NCBI GenBank assembly: GCA_964654665.1 | Contig: CAZZKV010000013.1 | Span: forward strand, 4,320 to 68,319 | DNA from: CALCKU01 sp964654665 | Lineage (GTDB): Bacteria; Pseudomonadota; Alphaproteobacteria; Caulobacterales; Maricaulaceae | Length of the DNA: 64,000 bases | Direction of reading: 5' to 3' | Shown: piece after piece, positions 61,269-64,000 of the stretch | Position numbering within the stretch: the first letter of the stretch is position 1 | How the letters are laid out: every line of letters starts with the position of its first letter | Notes under the pieces: generated by a model | What the model was told of the DNA's origin: nothing | What the model saw: the letters and a program-made list of their open reading frames with translations, nothing else | Databases searched by the model: none | Translations under genes and position numbers: made by a program

Positions 61269-61652
61269 TTACTCTGAAAATTTTCCGTGCGATTTATAAT
61301 AATCAATTATTGAGATATTTTGTTTCGAAAAAATATCTAATGTCTTGCCTGCAAAATAATTCTCAAGAATGCGAGCTTTAGACCTTAATATTTTAGAATT
61401 GCGGTCTACATGTGGAAATTTTTTAACTAAAACAAAATCTGTTGCAAAAGCAACGTATCCAAAATCATCTGGATCTAACGGCTTATGGTTCACGATTTTT
61501 TCATAAATTTCTTTGACTTCAACAATATTAGTAAGAGCCTCTGAGATTTGCAAAATTTCTTCAGTAGTTGGCTCTCTTTTCTTCACATTTTTATATTCAG
61601 CACTTCTCTTATGCTTAACGATTTCATCGTGATGATCGTGCAAGCTAATCAT
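61269..61652 (-). CDS. Hypothetical island protein (127-129 aa)
   Basis: This intact frame starts at ATG 61652 (MISLHDHHDEIVKHKRSAEY), with a TTG alternative at 61658, and ends KSHGKFSE. It is a charged, mostly helical protein with segments TTEEILQISEALTNIVEVKE and RSKARILENYFAGKTLDI. No signal peptide, cysteine or known motif is seen. It is the only apparently unbroken gene of its size in the element and lies immediately upstream of the decayed large gene. A regulatory or defence role cannot be argued from the sequence. Confidence 0.6.
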   Translation of the reverse strand: MISLHDHHDEIVKHKRSAEYKNVKKREPTTEEILQISEALTNIVEVKEIYEKIVNHKPLDPDDFGYVAFATDFVLVKKFPHVDRNSKILRSKARILENYFAGKTLDIFSKQNISIIDYYKSHGKFSE

Positions 61653-61887
61653 TCTCAATCAATCCCCCAAAATTATGCCGGATGTGTCAACTTTAGTTGT
61701 GATAAAATCAATCCCCTAGATTTAGAGATTCAGCATTTTTCCTGATGCCAATTCTAATCTGTATATATACCCTTAATGAAACTAAGTATTTTAAATAATC
61801 CAAAATTGCAAATAAAGTTCAAATAATTTTAAGTTTTACCCAACATTAGTATGAATTACTAGTTAGGTCATAGCTCAAGGGGTGAAA

Positions 61888-62345
61888 ATGAGAGTAAAAC
61901 ACGTAATGATTTCCGGCTTGTTAGCGGCGAGTTTTCTAGTAGCGACCAAGGCTCATGCAGGGATTATACGCAAATCACAAAAGGTGGCAATTCAATCCGG
62001 GTAAATGGGAGCGATCATCCTTTCAATTACGCCATCGGGTAAAAAATGTTCTTTTGGTGAAATCGCTTTTAGGAACCTGCAAACCCGTAAATTCTACAAA
62101 GGAAAATTCTCTAACCCAAAAAGCTTCTTATCTACGCTTCGCGCTAGGGTCCTTCCGTTGCCACCAGGTTATTACAGCCCGTTTATGCAGAATGCGTATG
62201 GAAAACGAGTATTTNNNNNNNNNNNNNNNNNNNNNNNNNNNNNNNNNNNNNNNNNNNNNNNNNNNNNNNNNNNNNNNNNNNNNNNNNNNNNNNNNNNNNN
62301 NNNNNNNNNNNNNNCTTTGTTGAACGCCCGATTCAGCGCAGATAA
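61888..62345 (+). pseudogene. Exported protein gene with in-frame TAA and assembly gap
   Basis: ATG 61888 gives a good signal peptide (MISGLLAASFLVATKAHAG), then KSQKVAIQSG and an in-frame TAA (62002-62004). The same frame continues MGAIILSITPSGKKCSFGEI, FRNLQTRKFYKGKFSNPKSF and LPLPPGYYSPFMQN up to the N-run. A plausible end after the gap is FVERPIQRR then TAA at 62343-62345, although the frame across the gap is unknown. It is divergent from the 129-residue gene, across a 229-bp AT-rich spacer. The family is not recognised. Confidence 0.5.
62215..62314. other. Assembly gap (100 N)
   Basis: This is a 100-N placeholder inside the integrated element, within the broken exported-protein gene. 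The true missing length is unknown. An integrase or other mobility gene could be lost here. Confidence 0.98.
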
Positions 62346-62393
62346 TTGGTCTTAATTTCATAGCTTAGCGAGAGATGAGGCGTAATTTGAACC

Positions 62394-62645
62394 CACTGGC
62401 TATCAATTGATAACGCAAGTCATTGTGGCGCCATACTAGCCGCTATCGCTACCTGCAACCGTATCTTTCCTATTGAGATCGGGTTCGTGCAGGAGGTTGA
62501 GAAATCTGCGAATTTGCCAACAGAACAGACAAAGCCACCCGTTCAGATCGAAGCCACATGGCAAAGAGGGCATTTTGTGGCAGATTGGCTTACACGCAAT
62601 TGGCACGCAATTAGGTTAAATCAGGCTCTTTTACGCCCTTTTTGA
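62394..62645 (+). pseudogene. Coding-like fragment near right element end
   Basis: A frame open for about 84 codons reads HCGAILAAIATCNRIFPIEI, then GFVQEVEKSANLPTEQTKPP and GHFVADWLTRNWHAIRLNQ before TGA 62643-62645. It has no ATG start and overlaps the CACGCAA motifs. It may be the end of a gene truncated by the decay of the element, or chance. Nothing else is seen between 62346 and 62703. Confidence 0.25.
62589..62612 (+). promoter_or_regulatory. Paired CACGCAA motifs at right element end (putative integrase arm sites)
   Basis: CACGCAA is at 62593-62599 and 62604-62610, again 11 bp apart and in the same orientation as the left pair. It lies 94 bp inside the right 54-bp repeat. Matching motif, step and end-proximal position at both ends support the arm-site reading. 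Confidence 0.55.
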
Positions 62646-62703
62646 CTACATCACGCTCCATAAATACCTAATAAATACAGTTGTTTAGCACCCATAAAAG
62701 CCG

Positions 62704-62757
62704 TTGACATTGTAGGGGTCACTGGTTCAATCCCAGTATCGCCCACCATCCTTTTTC
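62704..62757 (+). repeat. Attachment-site repeat, right copy
   Basis: This is an exact 54-bp copy of 59481-59534, containing the tRNA-Val sequence from the anticodon loop to CCA and 9 bp beyond. It has no 5' half of a tRNA and so is not a gene. It marks the right border of the element, or the junction between two elements in tandem. Confidence 0.93.
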
Positions 62758-62874
62758 ATAAAAAACGCTATCATTTCAGTCACTTGATCATACCGATTGT
62801 TAAAGTTAAAGTCGGTGTATATTTTCATAACATCGCTGATTATCGCTCTATATCGCTAGTTTCGGCTCTCAACT

Positions 62875-62893
62875 GTGCCCAAATTGTGTCCAA
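62875..62893 (+). promoter_or_regulatory. Paired GTGYCCAA motifs beyond the right repeat
   Basis: GTGCCCAA (62875-62882) and GTGTCCAA (62886-62893) repeat with an 11-bp step, 118 bp past the right 54-bp repeat. The geometry equals that of the CACGCAA pairs but the sequence differs. It may be the arm site of another integrase, implying a second element to the right. The 170 bp around it (62758-62928) show no gene. Confidence 0.35.
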
Positions 62894-62928
62894 CTTTGAC
62901 ACCGATAAACAGCGTTATAGCTTAGGAA

Positions 62929-63171
62929 TCATAGCTCTTTAGGAGTGATATAATCGGATCGGCGCTTCTTGCCCATCTTAATCCATCTGGATAGCGCCCA
63001 AATAAGCGACTTTCCATCTTTGTATTCATCTGTCTTTGAGATGATATAGCGCTCTTTTTCATCCAATCTAAGATGAAGCAAAATAGACGTGACATAGTTG
63101 AGGCTTTTCATCTCCCCCTCAACATCATTAAAATAGTTGATTGAGAATGCTTGTCCTTGCCATAATCCCAT
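62929..63171 (-). CDS. Hypothetical small protein (80 aa)
   Basis: ATG 63171 follows GGAAAGG closely. The product (WQGQAFSINYFNDVEGEMKS; LHLRLDEKERYIISKTDEYK; GKSLIWALSRWIKMGKKRRS) is charged, without signal peptide or known motif. It lies 82 bp downstream of the acyl-CoA-synthetase-like gene on the same strand and beyond the right attachment repeat. It could be part of a second element. Confidence 0.5.
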   Translation of the reverse strand: MGLWQGQAFSINYFNDVEGEMKSLNYVTSILLHLRLDEKERYIISKTDEYKDGKSLIWALSRWIKMGKKRRSDYITPKEL

Positions 63172-63253
63172 TCCTTTCCATCAAAGTTACTAAGTAAAAG
63201 ATGGAACAGTTTTAAGGGGCAAGGACAGCTTTGTTTGATTAAATTGGAGGGGA

Positions 63254-64000
63254 TTATTTTGACCTATTATTATCCCGGTAGGCGGCTCTAAGCGCTTTCT
63301 TATCAATCTTACCAAGAGATGTTACAGGAAAGCTCTCTCTAAATTCGATAGACTTTGGCGTTTTAACGCTTCCTAGTTCTTTGCGGCAGATCTCAATAAT
63401 ATGGCCAGATGTTAAAGTGCTATTCGGTTCTATTTGAACGAGAGCCTTGACCTCTTCGCCCCATCGCTCGCTGGGCACCCCAATAACATATGACGAGCGC
63501 ACTCCAGCTATTTTGTTGATAATATTTTCTATTTCCGATGAATAGACATTAAACCCGCCTGTAATGATCATATCTTTTTTGCGGTCCATTAAATAGAGGA
63601 AGCCATCCGCATCAAGATAACCGATATCGCCTGTTAAATGCCAACCATTGGACCTAATTTTATCGGTTTCAAATTGGTTTTTATAGTAACCCTGACATAT
63701 CATTGGGCCTTTCGCTGCGACTTCTCCTAATTCACCTTGTGGGACTGCCTCGCCTTCATCATCTAAAATGCTGATTTCGGATAGAAGGGTGGCCCGTCCT
63801 ACGCTTCGCAGCCTGTCATCCGGCGCAATTTTTCCTTTAATAAAGTGATCTTTTGGTGCCTTCCCTGCGATGAATAAAGGGCTTTCCGTTTGGCCATAAG
63901 CTTCTCGCATTACAGGGCCAAAAATTTCCAAGCATTGTTTTAATTTTTCTACTGAAATAGGCGCGGAGCCATATAGAAAATTTTTCAAACTTGTTAAATC
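63254..64000 (-). CDS. Acyl-CoA synthetase / ANL-superfamily enzyme, C-terminal part (5' end outside window)
   Basis: The frame is open to the right edge, so about half the protein is missing. Visible ANL motifs in order are LYGSAPISVEKLKQCLEIFG, the A5-type MREAYGQTE, LTGDIGYLDADGFLYLMDR (A7), KKDMIITGGFNVYSSEIEN (A8 hinge) and GKIDKKALR with the A10 lysine. These enzymes activate carboxylic acids as acyl-adenylates and usually pass them to CoA. Substrate cannot be told. The gene is AT-richer than most genes in the window and lies right of the attachment repeat. Confidence 0.9.
   Translation of the reverse strand, partial: DLTSLKNFLYGSAPISVEKLKQCLEIFGPVMREAYGQTESPLFIAGKAPKDHFIKGKIAPDDRLRSVGRATLLSEISILDDEGEAVPQGELGEVAAKGPMICQGYYKNQFETDKIRSNGWHLTGDIGYLDADGFLYLMDRKKDMIITGGFNVYSSEIENIINKIAGVRSSYVIGVPSERWGEEVKALVQIEPNSTLTSGHIIEICRKELGSVKTPKSIEFRESFPVTSLGKIDKKALRAAYRDNNRSK

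Larger units (their letters stand above)
59481..62757. mobile_element. Integrated genetic element in tRNA-Val (about 3.2 kb plus gap)
   Basis: The element is bounded by the 54-bp direct repeats. Its interior is visibly richer in A+T than the flanking core genes and codes for proteins without recognised families. Paired CACGCAA motifs lie just inside both ends. No integrase, relaxase or phage gene is visible. A 100-N gap at 62215-62314 may hide more DNA, so the real size is unknown. Most genes inside are broken, suggesting a remnant that can no longer move by itself. Confidence 0.85.

Noticed and set aside
59625..62703. CRISPR array or toxin-antitoxin system in the island
   Set aside because: No regularly spaced repeats are seen, and no gene pair has recognisable toxin or antitoxin motifs. 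The spacing motifs are only two copies per end.
62704..62757. Second tRNA-Val gene
   Set aside because: Only the sequence from the anticodon loop onward is present; the acceptor 5' strand, D-arm and half of the anticodon stem are missing.

Overview
The window reads as one contig of an alphaproteobacterial chromosome of moderate GC (judged by eye), with two 100-N assembly gaps (6458-6557 and 62215-62314). The assignment rests on gene order typical of Alphaproteobacteria: rpoN-hpf-ptsN; leuS-lptE-holA with a DUF3576 lipoprotein gene nearby; a ybbN, Lon-N-domain and Trm112-like trio; and xth next to lolA and an OmpR-type regulator. A Caulobacterales/Maricaulales/Hyphomonadales-like lineage seems most likely, but the genus cannot be fixed from the sequence alone.

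Layout. 1-4.1 kb: response regulator tail, exonuclease III, LolA, an unusual RHH-membrane-EF-hand protein, and an ATP-grasp ligase. 4.2-8.3 kb: PfkB (adenosine) kinase and the ybbN/LonSB/Trm112 trio, split by a broken TonB-like gene. 8.3-15.7 kb (minus strand): pgi, a redoxin with a DsbD-type reductase, then an HNH / small membrane protein / cyclophilin / SixA / membrane protein operon whose last gene carries two in-frame TAG codons. 15.9-20.8 kb: accessory stretch with a beta-propeller dehydrogenase-like protein, a methyltransferase-like gene with one in-frame TAA, an IS3 fossil, an ArsR/SRPBCC pair and a DUF547 protein. 20.9-29.1 kb: ppk-ppx and rpoN-hpf-ptsN. 29.3-32.7 kb: trpF-trpB-X-trpA. 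32.7-39.9 kb: holA, lptE, leuS, an SDR/Baeyer-Villiger pair and DUF3576. 40-59.3 kb: a porin with a Q/Y/P-rich head; an operon of two YbjQ proteins, a lipase and an ArsC-like protein; gshB, FAD oxidoreductase and desaturase; MATE, AsmA, WecG, and Mrp with a helical-repeat partner.

59.45-64 kb: tRNA-Val(GAC) and an integrated element. The last 54 bp starting in the tRNA anticodon loop recur exactly at 62704-62757, bounding a 3.2-kb AT-richer island. Both island ends carry paired CACGCAA motifs 11 bp apart, as expected for integrase arm sites. A different pair (GTGYCCAA, also 11 bp apart) beyond the right repeat suggests a second element in tandem that runs out of the window. No integrase gene is visible. 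Most genes of the first island are decayed by nonsense codons, frameshifts and a 5-bp duplication. They include a remnant of a small Cys-rich protein with two CPDxC...GxCWC repeats.

How the genes work together. The core genes cover the cell envelope (LolA, LptE, AsmA, porin, DsbD/redoxin), polyphosphate (ppk/ppx), nitrogen-PTS/sigma-54 control, tryptophan synthesis, glutathione synthesis, and tRNA and replication functions. About 50 such genes are intact, while nearly all broken genes are accessory. I therefore favour real gene decay over sequencing error for most of the breaks.
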